Shown in pieces: positions 55,375 to 64,000 of a stretch of 64,000 nt of DNA (positions are counted from its first letter, which is position 1; the number at the start of each line of letters is the position of its first letter). The translations under genes and the position numbers were made by a program. The notes below the pieces were generated by a model that was not told the origin of the DNA, did no database searches, and worked only from the letters and a program-made list of their open reading frames with translations. The DNA comes from Methanocella_A sp963792125 (GTDB lineage: Archaea; Halobacteriota; Methanocellia; Methanocellales; Methanocellaceae), in NCBI GenBank assembly GCA_963792125.1, contig CAWBVA010000013.1, forward strand, positions 186,001 through 250,000, read 5' to 3'.

Positions 55375-56628
55375 TTGAGTCAAACAGTAGTAGTATCACC
55401 GACAACTCGACATGAAGGACACGCAAAGCTCGTCCTTGAAGTTGATGACAACGGGATAGTCACACAGGGTAACTACCTGAGCACGACGCCCGTTAGAGGT
55501 TTTGAGAAATTTATTACCGGAAAGCCAATGGAGTTCGCCCCGGTCGCATCCTCGCGGTTCTGCGGCATCTGCCCTATTACCCACGCGAGCGCATCGACCG
55601 ATTCGATCGACAGGGCCCTGGGCATAACCCCGCCGAAAGACGGTGTTGTCCTGAAGCACCTGTGCAACATGGGCAACAAGCTCCACAGCCACCCGCTCCA
55701 CCAGCTGCTTATTCTGCCGGACTTCGTCAAGGACCCGAACGCGGCACTTGCGGCCACGGTCAGGATCCAGAAGATGAGGAAGATCGGGCAGAACATCGTG
55801 GACATCACTGGCGGAGAAGCGATTCACGCCCCGAACATCAGGATCGGCGGCATGAAGACACAACATCTCTGAGGCAGCCAAGAGAAAGATCCTCGAGAGC
55901 CTCAAGGCTTACGAGCCGATCATGAAGGAGAACAACGAGTTCCTCCTGAACACATTCCAGAGCTCAGACGTGCCCGCCAAGCTGGGCGTCCACAACAACG
56001 AGCTCATGGCCACGGACCTGCACTACGGCAACGCTGACCTGTTCGAGCAGGAGTACTTCTACAGGTTCACAGAGGTTACCCCGAGGTCCTTCTACCCGAA
56101 GGCCGAAGTAGGCGAGGAAGTCTGCGGCACAGCACCACTCATCGGCGGCAAGGCGGTCGAAGGCGGCCCGAAGGCAAGGATGGCCAGGTTCGCAGGGTTC
56201 GGCGCAAAGGACTGCGGCAAGTTCGACCCGAAGGGTGCCATGGCTATCAACATCGCCAGGGTAATGGAGATCCCCCTGACAGTTAGCGAAGGCAACGGAG
56301 CTCGCAACCCAGCTCGACACCACCAAACCGACCATGACCAAGCCACCTGAGTCGGGCGGCGACGGCCAGAGACTTGGTGTCGGCACCACAGGAAGCCCCG
56401 AGAGGCGTCAACGTCCACACCGCGAAGGTCAAGGACGGCAAGATCACCTATTACAACTGTCTTGTAGCGACGACCTGGAACATCCTCACCATCGGCAAGG
56501 CATGCGAGGGACAGAACTACAAGTGGGCGGAACACGTCGTCAGGGCATACGACCCCTGCGTCTCGTGCTCCACCCACCTGATTGTCGTCGATGAAGACGG
56601 CAAGGTAGTAGCTGAGGACACCATATGA
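55375..56628 (+). CDS. frhA: F420-reducing hydrogenase alpha subunit FrhA (three frame breaks)
   Basis: 416 residues after removing three extra bases (near 55864, 56300 and 56391). NiFe ligands are in RFCGICPITHA and the C-terminal DPCVSCSTHL, so four Cys and no selenocysteine. The start is TTG at 55375 with GAGGCGG six bases upstream. It forms the H2-splitting core with FrhG. The A-D-G-B order identifies Frh rather than Mvh. Confidence 0.94.
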
Positions 56629-57150
56629 TGTTTGAAGGGGAAACCCTTGTAGTTGGCTGCGGAAATATATTATTCCAGGATGACGGATTCGGTCCGCGGG
56701 TAGCGCAGGATTTATCCGAGTATGAGTTACCGCCTGACGTGAGGGTAATAGATGGAGGCACGGGCGCGCCCCACCTCATCTTTACCCTTCTCGACGAGAC
56801 CGTTAAGAAGATGATCATTCTGGATGCCATAGACTGGAAGGCGAAGCCCGGTACCCTCAGGAAGTTTACCGTGGACGAGCTGCCCAAAGGCAAATTCATC
56901 GATGCGCACAACTGGACCCTGTCCGAGCCGTTACACGCGACTGAAGGACAAGGTAGAGATTGTCGTCATTGGCTGTCAGCCAGCGAAGGTTTCCGACCCT
57001 GACATCGAGATATCGCTCACTGAAGAAGTGGAGAAAGCGATTCCCGAAGCCATCATGATGGTCTTCAACGAACTAGGGATTAACTATGAGCTTTCTAGAC
57101 AAAGTAAAGGGAATGTTTGGCGGAGCGCCGGGCATCTCAGACTGAGATGA
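56625..57150 (+). CDS. frhD: Hydrogenase maturation protease FrhD (one frame break)
   Basis: About 174 residues: VVGCGNILFQDDGFGPRVAQDL (metal-sensing Glu/Asp position), VIDGGTGAPHLIF and IILDAIDW, as in HycI-type endopeptidases that trim the large subunit. One extra base near 56937 breaks the frame before LKDKVEIVVIGCQP. It overlaps frhA. Confidence 0.9.
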
Positions 57151-57191
57151 AAGCCCCGGCCCCTGCAACAACTAAATCGGAGGGAGTAAAA

Positions 57192-57893
57192 GTGGCAAAG
57201 CCAAAAATCGCATACGTTCATCTAAGCGGCTGTACCGGTTGTCTCGTATCTCTTGCGGACACCTACGAGAAGCTGCTTGATATTCTGGGCGCAGTGGACA
57301 TGGTCTACAACCTGACCCTCGCTGACGCCCGGGACTTGCCCGAGGGTAAAATTGACATTTCGATCGTAGAAGGAGCTGTTTGTCTCCAGGACAAGCACAG
57401 CGTACACCTGATCAAGGAGGCCCGCGAAAAGTCCGGCCTCGTCATCGCGCTGGGCGGATGCTCCAGCACCGGCTGCGTGTGCAACTTCTCGCGCGGCGGC
57501 CAGGCAAACCAGCCCCAGCACGAGTCATTCGTGCCCATCAACAAGCTGGTAAAGGTCGACGCATACATCCCCGGATGCCCGCCGTCACCGGAAGTCATCT
57601 ACAACTTCTGCATCGCGGCAGTCACCGGCGACACCCAGTACCTGGCGCCCTTCATGGCCCAGAACGTCGGCGGCTACCACTGCGGCTGCGACCTGCAGAC
57701 CCAGGTCGTCCAGAACTCGCTGTGCATGGGCTGCGGCACCTGCGCCTCGTCGTGCCCCACCAGGGCTATCGACATGGAGTTCGGCAGGCCGAGCTTCAAC
57801 AACATTCGCTGCGTAAAGTGCGGCGCCTGCTCGGCAGCATGCCCGAGGATGTTCCTGCCAGTGGCAGAGATACAGAAGAAACTGATGGTGTGA
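57192..57893 (+). CDS. frhG: F420-reducing hydrogenase gamma subunit FrhG
   Basis: 233 residues. The small-subunit proximal cluster is HLSGCTGCLVSL, with CSSTGCVCNFSRGG and PGCPPSPE. Two C-terminal ferredoxin motifs CMGCGTCASSCP and CVKCGACSAACP set it apart from MvhG. GTG at 57192 follows GGAGGGAG. An upstream ATG at 57086 (MSFLDKVKGMFGGAPG) could begin a longer form if a further indel is assumed. Confidence 0.93.
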   Translation: MAKPKIAYVHLSGCTGCLVSLADTYEKLLDILGAVDMVYNLTLADARDLPEGKIDISIVEGAVCLQDKHSVHLIKEAREKSGLVIALGGCSSTGCVCNFSRGGQANQPQHESFVPINKLVKVDAYIPGCPPSPEVIYNFCIAAVTGDTQYLAPFMAQNVGGYHCGCDLQTQVVQNSLCMGCGTCASSCPTRAIDMEFGRPSFNNIRCVKCGACSAACPRMFLPVAEIQKKLMV

Positions 57894-57903
57894 GGTGACA
57901 CAA

Positions 57904-58766
57904 ATGGCATTCGGAAAATACAAGGAAGTAATGGCTCTAAAGGCCAAAGATGCGAAGGTCACCGGCGTTGCCCAGGACGGCGGCGTAGTAACGACTGTAC
58001 TGTGCTACGCGCTTGAGCAGGGCATCATCGATGGCGCCCTCCTGGCCGCAAAGAGCGAGACCCCATGGCTGCCCAAGCCGGTCGTCGCGACCACCAAGGA
58101 ACAGATCATCGCGGCTGCGGGTACCAAGTACACGATCAGCCCGAACATGTCGGCAATCAAGCATGCCGCCCGTGAGCAGGCACTCGACAAGATCGCGATC
58201 GTGGGCACACCCGTGCCAGATCTACGCGGCACGCAAGATGCAGCTCTACCCGTTCGGCGCCCGCCACATCGCGGACAAGATCGCGCTGACCGTAGGCATC
58301 TTCTGCACGGAGAACTTCTCCTACGCAGGCCTGAAGACTGTCATCGAGGACCACTGCAAGGTACCTATCGAGCTCCGTCACCAAGATGGAGATCGGCAAG
58401 GGCAAGTTCTCGGTCAAGGGCGCGAAGGACGTGGCTATCCCCATTAAGGAGACCCACAAGTACGAGCAGGACGGCTGCCACGTATGCAGTGACCTGACCG
58501 CAGAGTTCGCGGACATCTCGACCGGCAGCATCGGCACCCCCGACGGCTGGTCCACCACCTTCACCAGGACAACCAAAGGCAGCGACCTCGTCAAGAAGGC
58601 ACTCGCCGCTGGCCTGTTCGACAGGAAGGAAATGGCAGAGTTCGCGGCCCCGATGGGCCTTGCCATGCTCGAGAAGCTCGAGACCGGCAAGAAGGACAAG
58701 GCCAAGAAGCACGTCGAAGAGAGGACTGCTCTGGGCCTGTACACCACCCCGGGCATCGTATACTGA
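57904..58766 (+). CDS. frhB: F420-reducing hydrogenase beta subunit FrhB (two frame breaks)
   Basis: 286 residues. This FAD- and F420-binding subunit has DGGVVTTVLCYALEQGIIDGAL, VGTPCQIYAARKMQ and CHVCSDLTAEFADISTG. Extra C bases near 58212 and 58372 break the frame. GAGGTGA lies five bases before the ATG. Related to FdhB of the adjacent operon. Confidence 0.94.
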
Positions 58767-58786
58767 TAGTATATACACACCTGCGT

Positions 58787-58823
58787 TTGCGAGCCGCAAG
58801 GCTCGCAACTCTTCTATTTTTTT
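58787..58823. terminator. Terminator between frhB and the helicase gene
   Basis: TTGCGAGCC-GCAA-GGCTCGCAA is a perfect 9-base stem followed by a T-rich run with seven T. Confidence 0.7.
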
Positions 58824-58845
58824 ACGTTAAAAAAATCTGGTAGCG

Positions 58846-61435
58846 TCAGCCACGCTTGTATATCCTCTTGACTGCCTTTTTGGCCGCTTCCCGCACAGAC
58901 TTGTCGCGGTGCCGGAGGCTTTGCTGCAGCGGGTCCATCGCACGCAGGTCGCCGATCTCGGCCAGTGACCATATCGCGTTCAGGACCACTTTAGGGTTAT
59001 TGTCGTCCAGGGCGCGAATCAATGGCTCTACGGCCCGGACATTGCCGGTAGTGCCGAGGTCCATGGCGGCCTTCCAGCGCATCGAGACGTTAGAGCTTTT
59101 CAGCCGGGCGATCGTGCTGCCGAGCGGGTCGGCATCCGCAGGCACGGCAGACGTCTTTGGCCGGGCCTTAGCCACGGTCTGCATGATTTTTTCGACTGCG
59201 GAAGGCTTGCCGGCGCCATCTGCCTGCAATATCTGACAGGACGGCCGGACGACCGGCGCGGCCACAGGAGGTATACTATTGAAGAACTGGCCCATCGCCC
59301 CGCGGATATCCCCGGGCTTAACCTCGATAAATTCGCCTGACTCCTCCGCAGGGAACCGGTGGAAATATCCGAGCTTGCCGTATCGATCGGAATACTGCCT
59401 CGTATACCTCTTATCTACCAGTACCATGACGCCGTAGTCCGTAGGAGACCTGATAACCCGCCCGCAGGCCTGGCGTATCTTTTTCACGGCTGGCTGCGAG
59501 ACCACGTATTCCATGCCTTTTCCCGGGTAGAGGCTCTCATAGGCGTTGATGATCGCCTGGGAACGGTCGTCCCGGTAGTTCTGCAGCCCCACGCCCACGA
59601 CGACTACCGTGCGGCAGCGATCGTACCTGTAATCGACGCCTTCGGTGAGGGTGCCCCACAGGTAAGCCATCATGACCGCTTTGCCCCCGGAGTCCCCTAA
59701 ACCGAAGAACTGATTTTTGAGCTTTTCCGGCGACAGCCCTTTCTCGGGCACGAGGACCGGCACATCCGCTTTGACCAGCTGCGAATATTTTTTCGCCTCT
59801 TCCGCCGTCGGGAAGAAGAAGAGCACGTTGCCTGCAGACGCCGATATGATTTCCTCGAACAGGCCGGTCAGCGTCTTCTCGAGCTGCGAGTCGCCACGAT
59901 TGCTGTACATGAGCGGCCCCACGTCGACAGCGAAGGTCTTCCTGCGCTCCTGCGGGAACGGGCTGCCGAAGGCGATCTCCATGGTTTCCCGCTTTATCTG
60001 AAGCACTTCCTTTAGCGTGTCGAAGGGCTGTAGCGTAGCGGACATGAGGACAACGCCGCCGGGGCCTTCGAGCAGAGGCCCGGAGATCTCACCGGGGATG
60101 CAGTTGCACAGTTCCAGCGTCGCATACAGCCGGCCATCCTGGCTTTTATGTACCGTCACGATGGGATAGTGAGCATTGTCCGATGAGTGCTGCACGTAAT
60201 TGTCAAGAAATACGGCCACGTCGAGGAGCTTCGACCCTTCGAAAGCGCCCGCCCGGCCGTTCTTGAAGTCCTCTTCTGCGCGGCTGTAAACGATGGTGCC
60301 CATCATCTTTACCGTGTTTACCGCTTCTTCCAGCGGGAGGCCTGAGGACGAGAGCTTTTCCCGCAGGGCGATGCAGAAGTAATCGTCGCTTCCCGCGGGG
60401 TCCCGGACGCGGATGTCGATCCCTCTCATGGACATGCGCTCCGCCTGCCCGAACGTCAGCCGTTCCGCGTATGTCCGGCGGAGGGTGTCTCTCAGGGTGC
60501 CCAGCAGCATGAGCGCAGTCTGTCGCGCAATCCTGAGACTGGCCTCATCGTACCCGTCATTGTCCGCCCTGAGCCGGGTGACTTCTTTTTCGGCAGCGTC
60601 CAGGGCGATCTCATCGAGCGGCGGCAGGCCGCTGGAACGGGCCTGTTCCTCCAGGTTATGGGCTTCGTCGAAAATGATGATCAGGTCAGAGAGCTTGCGG
60701 CCCAGGACCGTCAGGAACCGTTCCCGGAACTCCGACTTGATCAGGTGATGATAATTACAGATGATCAGGTCGGCGTCTTTCAGGTTCTCCTTCAGCAGCT
60801 CATAGCCGCACTTGCCCTCTTCCTCCGACCGTTCCTTGACGTCCTCTGAAGAACGGACGCCATCGAACAGCCACTGCCTGAACTTATCGTTGACGCCGCG
60901 TATGGTCTCGTACAGGTATTCGCACGACTGGCCTTTCAGCCGGCGGAGTGCGTCCTCCTGCAGGACCAGGCTGCTGGTAAGGTCGTGCCGCTCGTCGGGC
61001 CGCATGCGTTTCCACTCGTCCGACTTCATCAGGTTCCGCAGCTTCGATACCTCTTTCTCGGCCTCAATCCGGGCCTCCGTAGCCAGCATAAGCGATCTGC
61101 AGGCGTGGACACTCTTTCCCGCCGGGACACATTTTCTCTTTGCCGATGAATGTGACGGCCTTGATTCCGGCCTTCGCCCGGACTTCCCGGGCCTCCTCGA
61201 CGAACTGCACCATCTGCTGGTGCACCGGCGTCGCAATGATGACCTTTTTTCCCTTCTCTTTGCCGACCGCGAGAGCAGGGGCCAGCGCCGACAGCGTCTT
61301 TCCCGTGCCGCAGGCGCCTTCGAACAGCACCAGCTTGCCGCCTGCCAGTGCCTGGTAGATAGCCTCCATGGCGGTCTCCTGGTTCGGGTAAAAGGATGGC
61401 TTCGGGAAAAAGTTCAGGTAAGGCTTGCCGGTCAT
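58846..61435 (-). CDS. Rad3/XPD-type DNA helicase with C-terminal HEAT repeats (one frame break)
   Basis: About 862 residues. Walker A is EGACGTGKTLSA near residue 40 and the DEAH box FDEAHNLEEQ. Iron-sulfur cysteines lie in MCPGGKECP, SCEYLYE and KCGYELL. The C-terminal helicase half ends with ACGRVIRSPTDYGVMVLVDKRY. From about residue 770, PBS/HEAT-like repeats follow (NVSMRWKAAMDLGTTGNVRAVEPLIRAL; PKVVLNAIWSLAEIGDLRAMDPL). One extra base near 61100 breaks the frame. XPD proteins usually lack such a tail. Confidence 0.85.
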
Positions 61436-61489
61436 GTCTCGAATCTATCTTACATCACTATGCCCGGTTAACAACTTTACTATCGTGTC

Positions 61490-61848
61490 ACAAATAGCGA
61501 TCTCGGTAAACCGGAGCTCGCATGAACGCAACCTGGCCAGAGGACTTATCTACTATATGCCGGAGAGAATCGACGGCGCGCTTCTGATATGTCCGGTGAT
61601 TGTGCCGGAGTCTTCGGAGAACGGTTCCAGAAGCACGGGTACCCGTTCTCGTTCGATGTCGATCAGATGCCGCCTTTTGACAGGCCGTTCCTGCTGTTCG
61701 CAGGACGTCAGGATGCCTCCGTAGGTTACCTGGACCACCTCAGGATAGTGCGGAACTTTCCCCGTGGCACCTTTGCCATACTGGACAGGGCGGGCCACAG
61801 CCTCCCGATCGAGCAGGAAAGGTCTTTAATAGTCTTGTAAACGAGTGA
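61490..61848 (+). pseudogene. Remnant of an alpha/beta-hydrolase C-terminus
   Basis: The piece contains ARGLIYYMPERIDGALLICPVIVPE, then FQKHGYPFSFDVDQMPPFDRPFLLFAGRQDASVGYLDHLRIV and DRAGHSLPIEQER. This is the acid and catalytic-His end of a hydrolase, over shifted frames, with no N-terminal half or nucleophile. The 513-base stretch 61436-61948 holds nothing else. Confidence 0.55.
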
Positions 61849-61948
61849 TTGACGGGTAGAGGAAAACACAGGCCATAAATAGCCCGACATAATAAGAATT
61901 AAGCCATAATAACGGTGTATTGTCAATAAATCGCTAACGGAGCCGCAG

Positions 61949-62897
61949 ATGTACAGGTTAAAAATTAATAAGTCCTGGTATACAACCATTGCACTGGCCT
62001 TCCTGATTGTCAGGCTGTGCTCGCTTGCGCCGGCTGGTCTCGCCCCCGTCACCCGGACATGGCACGCCCACGCCGGCCATCGTACCCACTCCGGTCGCTG
62101 GGGGCACCGGCGCAACGAATGGCACGATCGAAGTGCATTTCCTCGACGTAGGCCAGGGCGACTCCATCCTCGTCAGGAACGGCGACAGGTGCATGCTGGT
62201 GGATGGCGGGCCGATCGACGAGGGACAGACAGTGGCGTCATACCTGCAAGGCCAGGGGATTAATACCATCGACGTACTCGTTTCTACTCACCCGCACTCG
62301 GATCATATCGGAGGCCTGCTGACGGTCCTGAAGGAATTCCCGGTTAAGGTGGTCTATGACAGTGGCCAGCCCCATACGACACAGACCTATGAAGAATATC
62401 TCACGCTGATCGATCAAAAGAACATACGGTTTATGGTGCCGGTGCGAGGCGATACCATCGACCTCGGCCCGGGAGTGACGGTGCAGGTGATCTCTCCGCC
62501 TCCCGGCGGCATCGGCGACGACGACCTGAACGAGAACTCCGTCGTGCTGAAGATCACTCACGGCAGCGTCAGCTTCCTGCTGGCCAGCGACGCAGGGTTC
62601 GAAGCCGAGGACATCATGCTCGACTCTGGCTACGACCTGAAAAGCCAGGTTTTAAAGGTAGGGCATCATGGCAGTAAATCTTCGTCCGGCAATGCCTTCC
62701 TGAAAGCCGTAGACCCGCAGGTCAGCGTGATCGAGGTGGGCAGTGACAACCCCTATGGCCATCCGGCTCCAGCGACGCTGGCCAGGCTCGAAGCGGTCGG
62801 CTCGAAAGTGTACCGTACGGACAGGGACGGCAATGTGGTCGTGACGTCGGACGGCAAAGGCATCATGGTATCAGCACAGCGCTCTGCGCCAGCATAG
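61949..62897 (+). CDS. ComEC/Rec2-type metallo-beta-lactamase lipoprotein (one frame break)
   Basis: About 315 residues. A signal peptide with lipobox LISGC is restored by removing one base near 62004. After a Pro-rich linker comes the domain FLDVGQGDSILVRNGDRCMLVDGGP, STHPHSDHIGG (HxHxDH), LASDAGFEAE, and KVGHHGSKSS. It is a stand-alone extracellular relative of the ComEC nuclease domain. DUF3006 follows. Confidence 0.85.
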
Positions 62898-62939
62898 ATA
62901 AATCCGTGGAAAGACAAGCTATTAGAGAGGCTAACGATC

Positions 62940-63161
62940 ATGAAGGTGACCATCGACAGGTTCGAGGACGGCTACGCCGTGCTCCTGATCAGAGGCGAGG
63001 AGCAGGTGCATATCGACTTCCCGGAGGAGTACCTGCCCGAAGGGTGTAAAGAAGGCGACATCCTGGACATCGAGATTTCCCGGGACATAGCCGGGACCGA
63101 AGAAGCCCGTAAAAGAGTATCGGACCTGATCGAGAAATTGAAGAAGAAAAAGTACGATTAG
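62940..63161 (+). CDS. DUF3006 protein
   Basis: 73 residues: TIDRFEDGYAVLLIRGEEQVHIDFPEEYLPEGCKEGDIL, the DUF3006 pattern often found next to ComEC-like MBL proteins. GAGG precedes the ATG. Its function is unknown. Confidence 0.85.
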   Translation: MKVTIDRFEDGYAVLLIRGEEQVHIDFPEEYLPEGCKEGDILDIEISRDIAGTEEARKRVSDLIEKLKKKKYD

Positions 63162-63514
63162 TCCATCTGGCCTGCGTTGTAGACCTCGGTCAGCATGCCT
63201 GCCTTGAAGTCCTCGATCACGTCCTGCAAGGTGCCTGCGGCACCTTTGAACACTCGGACGCCTTTGTCCAGCAGCACTGTCAGCATGTGTGGCCCTATGG
63301 AGCCGGCCAGCACCATTCTGACGTCGTTGTCGGCCAGGAACTGCCCGTTATTGATGGCGCCCTTTTTCGAGGGGTCGTTGCTGATGTACTTCAGGTCGCT
63401 GACCTCGCCGTTTTCGTACTCGAACACTGCGAAGTCATTTGCCATGCCGAAATGATCGCTTAGCTCCGACTGCATGCCTTCGGGCTCTATAACAGGGACT
63501 GCTACTTTGACCAT
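63158..63514 (-). CDS. NifX/NifB-like cofactor-binding protein, copy 1
   Basis: 118 residues of the dinitrogenase iron-molybdenum cofactor-binding family (SDHFGMANDFAVFEYENG, AGSIGPHMLTVLLDKGVRVFKG, VIEDFKAG). Stand-alone members in methanogens may carry iron-sulfur or metal clusters; no nitrogenase gene is near. Its end overlaps the DUF3006 end by four bases. Confidence 0.85.
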   Translation of the reverse strand: MVKVAVPVIEPEGMQSELSDHFGMANDFAVFEYENGEVSDLKYISNDPSKKGAINNGQFLADNDVRMVLAGSIGPHMLTVLLDKGVRVFKGAAGTLQDVIEDFKAGMLTEVYNAGQMD

Positions 63515-63527
63515 ATTAGCACCACAT

Positions 63528-63866
63528 TTAGTGACAGCACGGGTTGCTGTCCGAGCGCTCCGTGAGCTTCTGGCCCATGAACGCCGTCACGACGTCCTGC
63601 ACTGTCCCTTCTGCGCCTGTGAACACGCGCATGCCCATTCCCGTAATGGTCAGCCGCTCCACCTCTGCGATCTCCCTGACCAGCACGGCCTGTACGCCTT
63701 TGCCTGCCAGTACGAACGCGGTAGCCCCTCCGCCCGGGGAGAGCATGATCTCGATGCCACGGTTTCCGCCTATGTCCACGATAGTAAAGTACACGCAACC
63801 GTAAAAGCCAGGGCATACGGCGGCATTCAGGCCGGTGTTGCCCGCCGAGGGGATCGCTACCTTCAT
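63528..63866 (-). CDS. NifX/NifB-like cofactor-binding protein, copy 2
   Basis: 112 residues: KVAIPSAGNTGLNAAVCPGFYGCVYFTIVDI, and GMGMRVFTGAEGTVQDVVTAFMGQKL, ending SNPCCH. The Cys content exceeds that of copy 1. It is 13 bases upstream of copy 1 in the same operon. Confidence 0.83.
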   Translation of the reverse strand: MKVAIPSAGNTGLNAAVCPGFYGCVYFTIVDIGGNRGIEIMLSPGGGATAFVLAGKGVQAVLVREIAEVERLTITGMGMRVFTGAEGTVQDVVTAFMGQKLTERSDSNPCCH

Positions 63867-63960
63867 GCTAATCACATCAGCTATTTCCCTGATGGTTTAT
63901 ATTTCTATGGCAAAGCCGGGAAAAGATATATAGCGCACATCATATTATGGAAATGGGAAC

Positions 63961-64000
63961 ATGTCCTCCGGATATTCGATCGTGATCACGCGCCCCTGTA
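63961..64000 (+). CDS. Start of an unidentified gene (cut by right edge)
   Basis: ATG opens MSSGYSIVITRPC and the frame continues off the window. A TATA-like AAAGATATATAGC near 63922 supports a promoter. Too short to identify. Confidence 0.35.
   Translation, partial: MSSGYSIVITRPC

Noticed and set aside
55375..58766. Operon read as Mvh (F420-nonreducing hydrogenase)
   Set aside because: The gamma subunit has two C-terminal ferredoxin motifs and an FrhB-type subunit follows; the A-D-G-B order is that of Frh.

Overview
The window reads as a chromosome piece of a hydrogenotrophic, formate-using methanogenic archaeon, most likely a Methanocella-type organism (Methanocellales). The signs are archaeal housekeeping genes (SRP54, TrmY, Pus10, L21e, RpoF, proteasome beta, aCPSF1/FttA), an F420-reducing hydrogenase operon (frhADGB), an F420-type formate dehydrogenase operon (fdhCAB), TATA-type promoters and A+T-rich spacers between GC-rich genes. 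The genus is an inference from gene content.

Layout. 1-1.0 kb: a zinc-sensor/P1B-ATPase operon cut by the left edge. 1.3-4.0 kb: srp54, an RDD membrane protein, trmY. 4.2-28.8 kb: a large metal(loid) island. It holds arsR-hgcA-hgcB (mercury methylation); an organoarsenical-type cluster (ArsP permease, small thioredoxin, zinc ribbon, ArsR, ArsF, ArsG) with a divergent second ArsF/ArsG set plus a thioredoxin reductase, a DUF5788 and a DUF2703 protein; an arsenite operon (arsR, an unusual Cys-Ser-Cys P1B-ATPase, arsR, arsD, arsA, an MtrA-like corrinoid protein, a phosphoesterase, acr3); and a second, partly decayed arsD/arsA set next to a bacterio-opsin-activator-type regulator. Seven intact ArsR-like regulators and one broken one lie in the first 27 kb. 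28.8-29.4 kb: an AbrB/PIN toxin-antitoxin pair. 29.5-46 kb: mainly housekeeping genes. 46-50 kb: a nucleoside phosphorylase, a methyltransferase, a decayed stretch and a carbonic anhydrase. 50.4-58.8 kb: fdhCAB and frhADGB transcribed divergently from a 0.7 kb control region. 58.8-64 kb: a Rad3/XPD-type helicase with HEAT repeats, a hydrolase remnant, a ComEC-like lipoprotein with DUF3006, two NifX-like proteins and the start of an unidentified gene.

How it fits together. FdhAB and FrhABG both reduce F420, from formate and H2 respectively, for methanogenesis. The island appears to handle thiophilic metal(loid)s by export (P1B ATPases, Acr3, ArsP, ArsG), chaperoning (ArsD, Cys-rich small proteins), thiol redox (thioredoxins, TrxR-like) and corrinoid methyl chemistry (HgcA, MtrA-like). 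Small palindromes or repeats at promoters look like ArsR operators.

Caution: about twenty genes, including essential ones, are broken by single-base insertions or deletions that one correction restores. I read these as sequence errors, and I give whole-gene coordinates across them. No rRNA, tRNA, CRISPR array or complete insertion sequence was recognised.
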